From Klebsormidium nitens (taxonomy: Eukaryota > Streptophyta > Klebsormidiophyceae > Klebsormidiales > Klebsormidiaceae), in the NCBI GenBank assembly GCA_000708835.1, contig DF237351.1, positions 1 to 64,000 on the forward strand: a stretch of 64,000 nucleotides of DNA, given 5' to 3'. Below are positions 12,501-23,499 of this stretch, piece after piece. A program made the translations under genes and the position numbers. Position 1 is the first letter of the stretch, and each line of letters starts with the position of its first letter. The notes beneath the pieces are model-generated. The model did no database searches. It was not told the DNA's origin and saw only the letters and a program-made list of their open reading frames with translations.

Positions 12501-15500
12501 ACAAAAAACAAACGACCAATCAAACAAGAAAGTTGTATAGATGAATGTCTGAGCTTTTGCAACGACGTAATATCTGGAACCGCTTTTCAAAGAACACAAA
12601 ATGAGCGTCTGTCCCAAACTCGCATCAAGGAATTAGGAAGGGCCCGGCCCAAAGCATGTTAAAAGGACAGGTATCTAGAAACCGAAGTTTGTTGCTTGTG
12701 GAGGCCATTGGAGGTGGCCCTGAGCGAACCCCTTCACATAAATCTTCTGGGACTTTTCAAAAACTCAAAATTCAGGCAGACTCCAGTAGGGTGACGATAC
12801 AGAGGCGCACTAGCAACCTTCAAAAGCTCTCTATCGCAGTAACCATTTCACTTCTGGGGAAATAAGTACTTATACGTGCTGACGGCGCACATCACCGAGC
12901 CTCTTTTTCCACTTTCACGTGTCCAGATCAAAAGAGTCCAATCTGTCCCAGGCAAGAAACGGCCTCTGGTAAATCCTTCCTTGCCTTCCGCTGGAACGGA
13001 AAGAATGAGCGAACGCACCTCGTGTTGGCAGCGCAAGGCTCCCCTGTGTCGATGCAGAACGCGCCCAGCACGTTCGGCGACGTGTCCCCCACGTTGCTCT
13101 GCGCAAAGGCCGCCACAAACCCCGGGTTGACCGCACACGCCCCGCCGTCACATTGCACTCTTGCCAGGCGCCGCCGATGCGATGAGCCGCCCGCAGATCC
13201 CAAGTCCCCGGTCAAGTGCTTCTTTTCCGTCTTCGCCAGCTCCTCTCGGAGTTCCGAAATCGAAGCCTTGCCCCTGCTGTCCACACTCCCCTCCATCCGA
13301 CGGCTGCTCTCCGTCTCGCTTGTCGTCGTCGAAACCAAATCCCCCACCCTTCCGCCGCTCCCCGTTCGACGCCCATTCTTCCAGTCCTCTATCAACCGCG
13401 AAGCGACTCCCTTGTTATCTCCGCTTATCAGCCGGTTCGTGTTGTTCATCGAAGTGCAGTGAACCGCGAACCAGCTAATCGCGCCACGCTCGTCTCCATT
13501 GGAATTTTCCAGCCGCAGCAGAACCATCTCTTTGTCAGTATCATGTGCGTAGCGGGCGCGCTCCTCCGGAGGGTTGCTGGCGTATGCGTTGGGGCTGCGG
13601 TTGATGTTGGCGTCCAGGAGCTCGCCTGAGGGGGCCACGTGGCAGGGTTTAGCCGTTAGGTTAAGGTTACCAGGTCCTCAGTTCCGGTTACCACGTTAAA
13701 GGGTATGAAAACCGCAGGAAAGCCCCGCGGTTGACGATTGCGCAGAGTGCAGACCTTCCAAAGACGAAAGTCAAGGAACTCCTCCACCTTTGTATCCGTA
13801 AACAGACTCACACAGAGACTGACAAACAAAACCGGGAGGAATTCAAAACCCGCTAAAACAAGCGCAGGTACAGCCCTTCACCTTCATTGAGATACACGCT
13901 CCCCGGTCGGAGGCTCTCGTGCGCCTGGACGATGCTCCGCTCAATCCCATCGACCAGCGCGTCAAACGACTGGCGTACGAACCCAAGACTCGTGATGGCA
14001 TACGTCACATACTGAAGGTAGCCCCCGGGGCCGGAGTGCGTGTGAATGCCGCTAATGACCACATTCTGCTCTGTGTAGAGATCGCCGTACCTGGCAAAAA
14101 GCGAGGATTGAATTCTGTGCGCAAGGGCCACTGGGACTATCATACTCCTTGTTTATCCTCTTCTGACCATCTACATCGCTAGCCTACTTACCACAGGTCG
14201 GATTTTAGAACTCAAACACGTGTTAAAGGCCCCTTACATAGACTGGAAAACATTCTGCCCGGAACGACATGAAATTAGTGAGCTGCCAGAAAGGCGGGTT
14301 TCCCCTTCACTTTGTATTGCTTGAATAAAGGGCCGCAGCAATATGTAGTAGCAAAACTCTCCCCCAGAGGGTTGATCATGCCGCTAGCTGTAGACCGCTT
14401 GAAAACGTTTGCTGCGAAGGTTCTCAATACTCCAAACGCTGAACACCATTTCGATGGTACCGCCAGATTGGTCTTACGCTCACACTTCTCAAGCGGCAGA
14501 GCTGACGAACGTGCCACGCACCTGTTCTGCAGCCTCTGCAGGACCTCGTGCGTGACTGCCTGGGAGGCCATGCACGCGTCCACGCTGACAAAGACCACCC
14601 GGGGACCGCCTTCCGTCTCCCCAATGATGAACGCACGGGAGTGCAACCGTAGGTGGACACCCGCCGCGGTCTGGGCGGGGTGAGCATACCTGGGGGTGGG
14701 GGTTAGCCCGAGTTAGAAGATAACTCGGATGTGAGTAGCGCTGCTGGATTCTTCTGGGGCCTGGAAAAAGTGCCACGGGTGGTTTGAATATTTAGTTAGC
14801 TGGGGGTCATTGATCAGGGTCTGAAAGATTGGCTTCGGTTAGTGTCAACCGGGGTAAAATGAATGTCCTAGGGGCAGCAAATTGACCGGGGAGTCTACTT
14901 TGAATCAAATTTACGATAAGCGGGGACTAGGAAAGATGAATGATCAAGATATACTTGAAGAAGCCTACCAGCCTGCAGGGGGTTTCAGCTACCTCCTGAT
15001 GTATATTGACTAGTGAACGCACTTGCAAGGTGCCTCAGGAGAAAAGCTTTCAGAAGTCTCTTTCAGCTGGCGATTGAAAAAGCAGGGGACAAGTGCCAGA
15101 AATGAAGAAGCGACGAAGAAGTGTTCTTTCGTGAAATTTTGAGGCTCAAGTCTGAGGCAGCTTCAACTAGAATGAAGCAACGAACAGACGCTGAAAACAC
15201 AGCAGACTGCAACCGATGGCAACCAAACCAGGCTCACACCAGAAGTGCTGTATGAGGAAACAACTTTGACAATTGAAATCTTTGGAATCAGTGATTGACC
15301 ATGTTATTACTGGCACACTGGAAGGAACCACCACCCTCGTAAATAAGTAGTGTGGCTTTCAAATAAAAGAGTACAAAATTACTTTTCTGGACACCTCAAA
15401 GTTACAGCAGAGTACCTTATCCACATCCTTGCAGATCCTGGCTTAGCTTGCGCCACAGACTCTGACCAATAACAAAGACGAAAAGTCACAGTTCCTAACT

Positions 15501-15845
15501 CAACAGAAGGCTGAGGGACGGTGTTTATTCCGAAACATTTCAGAATCTGAATGCACAACAGTCCCCAATTGCAAAAAGTCAACCAAAAGCAGCACCTTTT
15601 ATTGCACATGGTGACTTCCAACGTTTTTACTGGACAACAAATGCGTACCACACAAAGAAGTGCATTGAGCCTAAGGAGCTGACAGGAGCTCACCCCATCA
15701 TGTTGACGTGAGCAGCAGGCCCTGTGACATCGTACGAACCAACCCCAACGAGATACTCTCCTGAAACTGCATTTCCCGTGCACCCGGTATGCACAAAAGC
15801 TGCAAAAGCTGCCAGGAGCACAAGTGAACGCCCCCGCACATCCAT
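9527..15845 (-). CDS. Neutral ceramidase
   Basis: Hydrolyses the amide bond of ceramide to sphingosine and fatty acid at the plasma membrane or in the secretory pathway. Eight exons in descending order, all in phase: 15845-15694, 14689-14522, 14090-13882, 13625-13019, 12408-12096, 11659-11306, 10644-10444, 9889-9527 (2,367 nt, 788 residues; usual length 700-800). The start ATG at 15845 opens a signal peptide (LVLLAAFAAFV) and the family N-terminus YLVGVGSYDVTGPAAHVNMMG. Further motifs: SGIHTHSGPGG (zinc site), NVGDTSPNVLGAFC with the nucleophilic Ser, CGGRNELCHGRGPG, and GFSFAAGTTDGPGAFDFTQG. The C-terminal immunoglobulin-like domain ends with FSGASRPFVVVS. Exon 4 carries an extra Ser/Arg/Glu-rich stretch of about 70 residues before the catalytic motif. 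The gene is head to head with the DUF2828 gene. The exon borders rest on sequence alone, but every junction rebuilds the family sequence. Confidence 0.95.
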
Positions 15846-16322
15846 CGCACCTGCCAACAGCTTTCGCTTTCAGCTTGACAAGCTCTGGCCAGTGGTCATG
15901 TCGGGCCCTTCTGAGCTTGAGCCAGCTCAATCAGGAAGGGTTCTGATGGCGTTCTGGCGTCAGAATAGCAATGGCGTCCACTTTGAAAGGCCTGCGGTTT
16001 GGTACAACTGGCACGTTAGCGCAATGGTGGTGGACGGTTCCGGCTGGGCCGCTCTGCGGACGCAATTTTCACAAATTTTTGCCGCGAGCGGACGCCCCCC
16101 TGCTCGTCCGACACGTACGCAAGCTTACCCGCATACGACAAACCCTGGCGGCCGCGCCGCAACCGCAAAGAAGCCGCCACCCACGACGCTGCGCCCGATC
16201 CAAGCCTCAGTGCATGGGGCTACGCAACTGGCCCGTGACGCCCTCAGGTGAATCAGCTTTACAGGGCACATTCAAGTTCATTGCGCTACTGGATACGAGC
16301 CCAAAGAGCATGTTTGTCCAAG
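15846..16322. promoter_or_regulatory. Shared upstream region of ceramidase and DUF2828 genes
   Basis: The ceramidase ATG (minus strand) and the first in-frame ATG of the DUF2828 gene (plus strand) lie 477 bases apart. The gap must hold both 5' UTRs and promoters, unless the DUF2828 gene has an unrecognised upstream exon. No TATA box stands out. Confidence 0.45.
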
Positions 16323-19300
16323 ATGCTGGCCCTTCGACTATCTCACAAAGGGGTTCGTCAAATGCAAAAGAGCATTCGCAACTCTGCACACCTGATCAGT
16401 GCCGCTCATCAGCAACCAGTCTGCTTTGCAGGACCTTTGCTGCAACATCTCTTCAGCACTGTTGCAAGGTCGCAAGAGACCAGTCAGCAATCGTCTGCAA
16501 TTATGGTGATCAAAGGCAGCCTTCCCATCGCCGACTCCCCCACTTCTTCAACCCTCTCTGGCCCTAGGGACTTGGCAGAATGGCAGCAGCGTCAGATGGA
16601 CGTCAGCAACGCCGCTAATTCCGCTGAAGGGGGGTCCGGCACCAACCCCTTCCTGAGCATGCTCGCAGGGGGGGCTCTCCAGACAGGCTACCAGCTCCCC
16701 CCCATGACGCTCACAGAAAACAGCTCCTGGACGTACAAAGAATCCAGCAGCCCCTGCTTGGACTTCTTTTTCCAGGTCGTGGCAAGCACCCCCCCGGACA
16801 GATTGCGCCGGCTGCTGGAGGCAGCGTGGAAGGAAGACTCCCTGCTAGCGCTGAAGCTGCTTTTCCATCTCAGGGGGGTCAGAGGGACTGGGAAATCTGA
16901 AAAGGGGGGGTTCTATACTGGAGTGACGTGGCTGGCGGAGAAGCACCCAGGGACACTGCTGACCAACCTGAAGCAGGTCGGCGTGTTTGGGTACTACAAG
17001 GACCTGCTCGAAATCGTGCTCAAGTTGGTGGCCTCTTTGCATCCTTTTGAATCTCCTGTTTTCGAGACAGGAAGCACCTTTTGTTCAAAACTTTCTGATT
17101 GTCAACGGTAAAAGTAGCCTGGGCAGAGAACATCTGACCTCCGTTCGCTCGAGGTGAGACTGTCGCTCATCATTTTCATGTAGAGGAAGTTATAGGCAGG
17201 CTCGGATCTGAAAGAGATAAGCTTTCAATTCCAATATCTGTCAGTCAAGCAATAAAGAAAGCTGTGTTCTTTCTTCAACGGAAACGAAGTCGACACGCAA
17301 AGGATTTTAAGCCCTTCTTCAAAAATCTGCCTGTCAAGTTCTAATTAGCAGATGCTCTGGCCTGCTAATTAAGAGCATGCGCTCGTGAAAGCCATGGTCC
17401 TATCACAAAGGCTGTTTTCCAATTGTGATGAATTGAAAGTCTGGAACTTGTGGCTTTCGCTTTCTAAGGGGTTTCCGTTCCTGGTTGCTCTTACTGAGCT
17501 TTGAAGGACTGTGAGCTTTTGAGAACTATCATATAATGTTCAGCTTCCAGATATCTGAGCTTTTGAATCAGTTCCCCGTTATACTAGACATTGCAGGATG
17601 TATTCTCGACTCCGCTTTCTTGGAGTCCAAAGCAACCTCTTGCGATGGCGAAGAAACTCGTTATCTGATACGACGTTAGTATCCTTCTTTTCATTGATCC
17701 TGGCTTTGCTACTGCTGCCGCTCTTGTTCTGTGTATCGTGCAAGGTCCATCAAGGCGGCTAAGCCATCATGCTTCCATCCAATACCTGGCCTTCTTTTCT
17801 GCCTTAACTCCCGTGTTCCACACCACTCCGAACCCAACATCGTCGACGAGAAACATTTTGATATGATGCTTATTAGTCGTCCTTTTTGCTCTCAGAGTCC
17901 TGGAGGGTCCCGAGGGGACGGCCAAGCGCGCGCAGGAGAAGAAGCGCCACGACGCGGCCGTTCGAGCGGGCAAAGCGCGTGCGGAAGAAAAGAAGAGCAT
18001 CCAGGAACTTAAGGAGGCGGGGATCTTTACTTTTCAAAGAGGCGCGCGCGGCCGGGGCGGGGGCGGATTCAGGCGCTTTTTGGGGGGGCGGCCTGTGATC
18101 GTCAGCGAACGCTACAAAAAGGGGGAGGCTGCTCGGATCGCGAAACGGCAGGGAACGCTGCGGCCGCGAGAGGAGCGGGTTGCGCTGCAACTAGAGAAGG
18201 ACCGCGCGAAGAGCGAGAAGGCGCGCGCGGAGCGCAAGGAGCGCGAGTACGAGCTCGCGGCGCGCGCGGTGCGCGCGTACGCGTACAACGGGAGCTACCG
18301 CGCGCTGCACGACGCGGTGGCGGGCGTGTTCGCGGAGCAGCTCGCGCGCGACGTGGCGAGCCTGCGCGCGGGGCGCACGTATGACGTCAGCCTGGCGGGG
18401 AAGTGGGCGCCGAGCTTGGACAAGAGCTACGACCGCGCGACGCTCCTCTGCGAGGCGATCGCGCGGCGGATGTTCCCGCGCGCGCCCGGGGAGGGGGCGC
18501 TCTCCGAGGCGGAGTACGTCAGCCGCGCGCGCGACAAGCTGCGGCGCGAGGTGCTGACGCCGCTGCGCGCGGCGCTGGAGGTGCCCGAGGTGTACATGTG
18601 CGCGCGCAGGTGGCACGAGCTGAAGTACGCGCGCGTGCCAAGCGTGTGCATGAAGATGAACCAGGAGCTGTTCCTGAAGCACGACAAGGAGCGCTTCGAG
18701 GCGTTTCTGGCTGACGTCGAGGCGGGAAAAGCGAAGATCGCGGCGGGGGCAGTTCTGCCGCACGAGGTTCTGCAAGAAGCGGTGACTGGCGAGGGGGGTG
18801 CGGGAAGGGTTGCCGAGCAGCAGTGGGCGCGCATCGTGAGCGATCTGAAGCAGAAGGGCAGCCTGACGAACTGCATGGCGGGGTGTGACGTCAGCGGGTC
18901 GATGGACGGGACGCCGATGCAGGTGGCGATCGCGCTCGGGCTGCTGGTCTCCGAAATGGCGGACGCGCCGTGGGGGGGCGAGCTGATCACGTTCAGCGAG
19001 AACCCGCAGATGCACGAGATCCCCCCGGGAACGCTAAAACAAAAATACAGCTTCGTTGAGAAAATGGAGTGGGGGGATAACACGGACTTCCAGAAGATCT
19101 TCGACAACATGCTGGCGCTCGCCAAGGCGACACATCTCCCCCCCGAGTCGATGGTGCGCCGGCTGTACGTGTTCAGCGACATGGAGTTTGATGAGGCGTG
19201 CTCGCGGCCGTACCAGACGGACTACATGGAACTCGAGCGCAAGTTTGCGGAGGGGGGGTACGGCGCCCCCCCCGAAATCGTGTTTTGGAACCTGCGGGAT

Positions 19301-19471
19301 TCCGGAAGCGTTCCCGTTGTGGCGACGCAGAAGGGGGTCGCCATGGTGTCAGGCTTTTCAAAGAACATCTTGAAGCTGTTTCTGGACAATGATGGGGAGA
19401 TTGATCCGATGATGATTGTGCACAAGGCAGTTGCGGGGCCGGAATATCAAAAGCTGATCGTGGTCGACTAA
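16323..19471 (+). CDS. DUF2828 family protein with vWA-type domain
   Basis: Two exons can be joined: 16323 to about 17023, and 17896-19471 (stop TAA). The first holds the family N-terminal signature (LTENSSWTYKESSSPCLDFFF, LKLLFHLRGVRGTGKSEKGGFYTG, VFGYYKDLLEIVLK). The second starts at the acceptor CTCAG/A (17895) and contains an Arg/Lys/Glu-rich linker, then KWAPSLDKSYD, ARVPSVCMKMNQELF and a vWA-like domain with the metal-binding CDVSGSMDGTPM, EMEWGDNTDFQKIFD and YVFSDMEFDEA. This matches PF11443 (DUF2828), a family of plants, fungi and viruses with no firm function. The first ATG opens a basic, Ser/Leu-rich sequence with HLFSTVARS, which resembles a mitochondrial presequence. The donor of exon 1 (AA|GTTGGT at 17024) is chosen for phase and could be wrong; a further small exon in the intron cannot be excluded. 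Confidence 0.85.
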
Positions 19472-20478
19472 ATCTTGTGAAGGCAGTCACATAAGCTTAG
19501 ACAAATATTGGTTGCACTTAGGGACGAGGTTTTTTGAGAACGATGCTAGTAGCGGAAGTTGCATAATGACTGTCGGATCCAATCAGCCCCCTTGCACCAC
19601 TAAAGCAGTCCTGTTGCTGAAGTGGTGCAAAAATTACATGCTTCTAATGTTACAGGCGTAATTGAAAGTCGGCCTTTCTGGGTCAATGAGTCGGTGGGCC
19701 ACCTGACGCGGATTCGAAGAGAATGATAGAGAATGATAGAGACGATGCGGTCAAGATGAGAAAGACATTCCTTCGCGCGATCCTGTGGCCGCTCGTGAGA
19801 GGGGAATGATGTTGTGCTGTGTCTTCTTAGATGTTTTAGATCAGAATTTTTATAGTAGAGTGTGACCTTTGTTATCATGGACGTACGGTGCAAACCAACT
19901 CATGTACGATCTGAAAACAGTCCTGTTCCAAGCTGGATGCAGCAAAGCTGTATGTCGAACCGTTCGCAGATGTTACAGAATCTTCTCGCTCCTTGCTCCA
20001 ATCTTAGCGGAATTGGATTTACCGTCGATTATCCAATCCGAGGTCTAGCAATCCCAGATTTTACGAATGATGCGCGCGCCATCCGCCGCCTGGAGACCCT
20101 GGAAAAATTGGCCAGGATGCATGTGAACGAAGCAACTACATAAATCTAGTCAATAGGTTAATGCATCTTCGACGAGACGAGGTCTTATTTCTCTCCACTA
20201 GGTATAAAACGCCAGATGCGGCGCCCCGTTGTGATTGAGATGATGCTGACATTAGGCGTCTTGCAGAATCGGGCGAAAGCTCGGAGGCCGTAACGTCGCT
20301 ACTTTAACGCTCACAGGAAAAAATTTAACGTATGGCAGGCTGTCTAGCAACAACGAGCCTAAGCGCACATGCTGCTGCTCGCTACTTTCAAGCTGCTCTC
20401 AGATAGAATACTAGGTCCAAGACTTAAGAAGAACGCCTTATGATGATAAGCGTATCTGACCGCACGTAAGAAGCGCGT
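19472..20478. other. Intergenic stretch without recognisable gene
   Basis: Contains a 93-codon open frame (19862-20143, plus) with no recognisable domain, and a short direct repeat GAGAATGATA at 19720-19739. Nothing else is supportable. Confidence 0.5.
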
Positions 20479-22093
20479 ATGAAAAAGGACCGCGGCCGCG
20501 GTGATTGCGCTGCTGTCACGCGCGCGCCGACCGTCGCTTCATCACCAAACTCTGTCTTTCAAGCGACGGCCGCGTCAAGCCGCCGACCTGTGATCTCTCG
20601 ATGTTCCCCTACTTTTTCAGCGCTGAACTCTGGTAGCAGTTTGAAAAGAATGGCGGGCCTCTTCAAAGAGCTACCACTTGACGTCAATATTCTGATCTGT
20701 CAGCTTACATCCGGCCTTGATCTAGACCTCAAGGAGCTTTGGCACCTGAGGCAGGTCTCAAAGACCTGGAAGCAGGCGGTGGAGGAAGGACACCTGGGAG
20801 AAGCCGGCCGTTTTCTCCGACCAGGCTTGCTTAAGTTTGCTTGCCGTGTTGTTGACGGCAAGCCCGGCAGGGACAAACCTGCAGATGAGTGGCAGAATAC
20901 TTACCCTGGACTTGGGATCCTGAACGAAGATAGGACTGTACTTCATATCCATCCTTTTCTAACCAGGCAGTTATGGGAAGGTTCTGACTGAAGCACAGTC
21001 AAGCGGGGTTTGGGTGGACATACCAGAGAGCACTGTAGTGGTCAATGAAGCGGTGTACGTTCTGAGCGAACCAAAGCGCGCCCCTAGCGATGTGTATGCA
21101 AGGGTGCGAAGGTTTCGCCTGAGGTCTTTTGACCTGAGCAGTCAAAAGGGGTGCTGGAAGGAGAAGAGCTCTCTGCAGTTCACAGAGGAAGAGGCCCCTT
21201 TATCACCCTCAGCAGAGGGCTTTATCATGGGGGAACATGAATGCGCAGCGCAAACAAGCTTCTCCGTGGTCGCATCCCAGCGCTACATCTTTGTCATGCA
21301 CTTCGCCATCCCGCGGGTCGATTCCTCACATACGACTCGTCCCGGCTGGTACGCAATGATTGCATCTGCGCACGCAAATCTGTACGACACCCTGACAGAT
21401 ACGTGGAGGCCATTCAATTTCAACCTGCCTAACTTCTTATGGCCCCCATACTCTGATCCACCCCCATCCAGATTCTGGAGGATGGTTCGCTTTTATCGGG
21501 GAAGAAAACTGGCGGACGTGCTCTGTGCTGCAACTGAAGATGCTGTAATCTTCATCCACGACCGGAAGGAAGTTTGGTTTCATTCCTTGGCGGAAGGGGA
21601 GCTTGACCAGCCCTGGGAGTCAGCCTCTTTCATACCGACAGATGGGGAGCCACAGCCCCGGGAGAAAGTATATTATTCTGCTGTGACGGCCTCTTCTGGC
21701 GTTCCCAACGCAATCTGCATCTCTTCCTTGGCGTACACAGGCCCGGACTTCGCTCGTTGCATCAGGAAGATCGTCAGGACGAAACCTACTCCAAAAAGGC
21801 GAGGAGCGAACGAAGAAGAAAGTCTTTCATCAATGTCTTTCACAGCGATAGACGAGATAGATTGGGTGTGGCCGACTCAAAGCCGCTTTGAGGAGGGGAG
21901 CCAGCATCGCAACGTCGATGATCTTCATGACGTGCACGGAGACGTTCTCATCCTGAGCGAGGGAGCAGGCATGTGGCAGGGGAGCAAGAAGCACGTGGAG
22001 TACAGAAAACCTTTCAAGGACGTCTTTGTTGAACCCGTGGGTGAGGTTCTATGGTCCCGCTTGTTGCCTACGGTATCTGGGGCATGTCCTTAG
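20479..22093 (+). CDS. F-box protein with C-terminal kelch-like region, frame break at ~20967
   Basis: The ATG at 20479 opens a basic Ser/Thr/Arg-rich leader of about 55 residues, then an F-box-like helix set (LFKELPLDVNILICQLTSG...ELWHLRQVSKTWKQAVEEG). F-box proteins bring substrates to SCF ubiquitin ligases. The frame ends at TGA 20989-20991, but a second open frame, shifted by one base, continues to 22093 with kelch/galactose-oxidase-like text: VNEAVYVLSEPKR, LYDTLTDTWRPF, EVLWSRLLPT. At 20966 stands a good acceptor (CATCCTTTTCTAACCAG), after which the second frame reads SYGKVLTEAQSSGVWVDIPES, so the break could be an intron whose donor I could not place, or a one-base frameshift. The C-terminal repeats are too diverged to count blades. 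Substrate unknown. Confidence 0.6.
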
Positions 22094-23499
22094 GTCCTCT
22101 ACTAATGAGGCTGTAAAGATATTCAGGTAACGTTGAGGGGATGAATGTTGACTGTGGGAAACGCTGAGGTAGAAGAAAAAGAGAGTTGATTGCGGACCCT
22201 TGAAGGCGATCTTACCGAGTCGGTGTCTTGAAAATTGGCAGATGCAAGCAGAGCGAAGGAAACAAGATTGACGAACCACAGGCTGTGGTCTGATGGTATC
22301 TGACTGTTCTGCCCTGAGTACGCTTTCCAGTACGTGCGTCAAGGCTTCGTTAAATTGTTGTATCTTTGACTGCCAAGTTGTCGTCACGATCATGAAGTAC
22401 TGCCCTTGATTCGAAGAAGAGATTGTGTAGCCACGCCTGGCTTGCTTAGATCCGTTCCGACTTGAATGTCTGCATCGGTTACATCAGTACATAAACTAGT
22501 GCTCTGGCATGCTCATATCTGCTGAGTTGCATGAAACTTACGGGCCTAAGCGCCCACTCGGTCGTTTGATTTCCAGCCTGCATTCGATCTTTCCGGTCTG
22601 CAGAACATGCGTACTTGTGTCCAATCTCGACGAAGTCATGATATTGAATGATCGGCGGCCCTCTCTGATTTGCTTTTGTCGGACATGGAGCTTAGGATAC
22701 ACATAACATTCCTATTCAATTCGTGCCATGCGCCATGGCTGTATACATGGTCTGCACAGCAGACCATGCATGGCAGAAATGGTTATCAATCTGGCTCGGA
22801 TGATCCGCCGTCCTTGTGTGTTGTTCAAGCGCTCCAACCGTCGGGAAACTCGAAGCTTTGCATGGAAAAAACATCAGGCTGAATGTCAACAAATTGTTTC
22901 TGTGAATACGTAAATACGAGCTGCTGTGTGCTCGAATAAGGTAAAGATATCAGCGCGCGCGCGCGCGCCCCAGATAGATTTCATATATCGCCTGATGTGT
23001 ACTCCTGCAGTAGCTTTGAAGGATCATCACCATTGGATTTGCATATCGTGTTGATCTACATCAGCAATCTGAAGGCATCTATGCGATCGTACAAGCGGCC
23101 ATGCAGGTGCACTCAGGTCTCGCGTGCCAGACTCATTATTCTAAGAAGCAGTCAATGCGCAGAGTTAAACGAAAAGTCGGCGGATCAGGTCAGAATCGAA
23201 GGACAGACCTATGTAGGACTCCTATGCCAGTCAATCGAGATCGGGGCTTATAGTCGGTCATGAGCATACGCTGCATGATTGGACTTTCCTGTCTGTTGCC
23301 AACGCGACGAGTGGTGGTCGCAAGAACTGAGCCACACCGTGACGTGGCATCACAACATAATAATGCATGCATGTTTCCTCTTCCTGTCGAACGGAAATAA
23401 CAAGTTTCGCAAGCTGATACTAGAGGAACCAAAGATTGATATCCGTACCTTGTACTCAAAACATGCGAGTCACCAAAGACGACTGTACATCAGCGAGCG
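22094..23499. other. Intergenic stretch with a (GC)n microsatellite
   Basis: Lies between the convergent F-box and ZW10 genes. It holds a GC dinucleotide run at 22953-22968 and otherwise only short, unconvincing frames. Confidence 0.55.

Noticed and set aside
14693-14760. GGGTGGGGGTTAG near the ceramidase exon 2 acceptor as a fourth copy of the dispersed repeat
   Set aside because: Only the first dozen bases match; the rest diverges, and on the minus strand these bases form the pyrimidine tract of the acceptor.
15971-16251. Plus-strand frame with ATG at 15971 upstream of the DUF2828 gene
   Set aside because: No domain and no splice site that joins it in phase to the next exon; more likely 5' UTR or promoter.
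18191-19182. Long open frames on the minus strand under the DUF2828 exon
   Set aside because: They are antisense shadows of a GC-rich coding exon; their text is Arg/His-rich and lacks any domain, while the plus frame has clear family motifs.
19862-20143. 93-codon plus-strand frame
   Set aside because: No recognisable motif, composition like non-coding DNA, no splice context.
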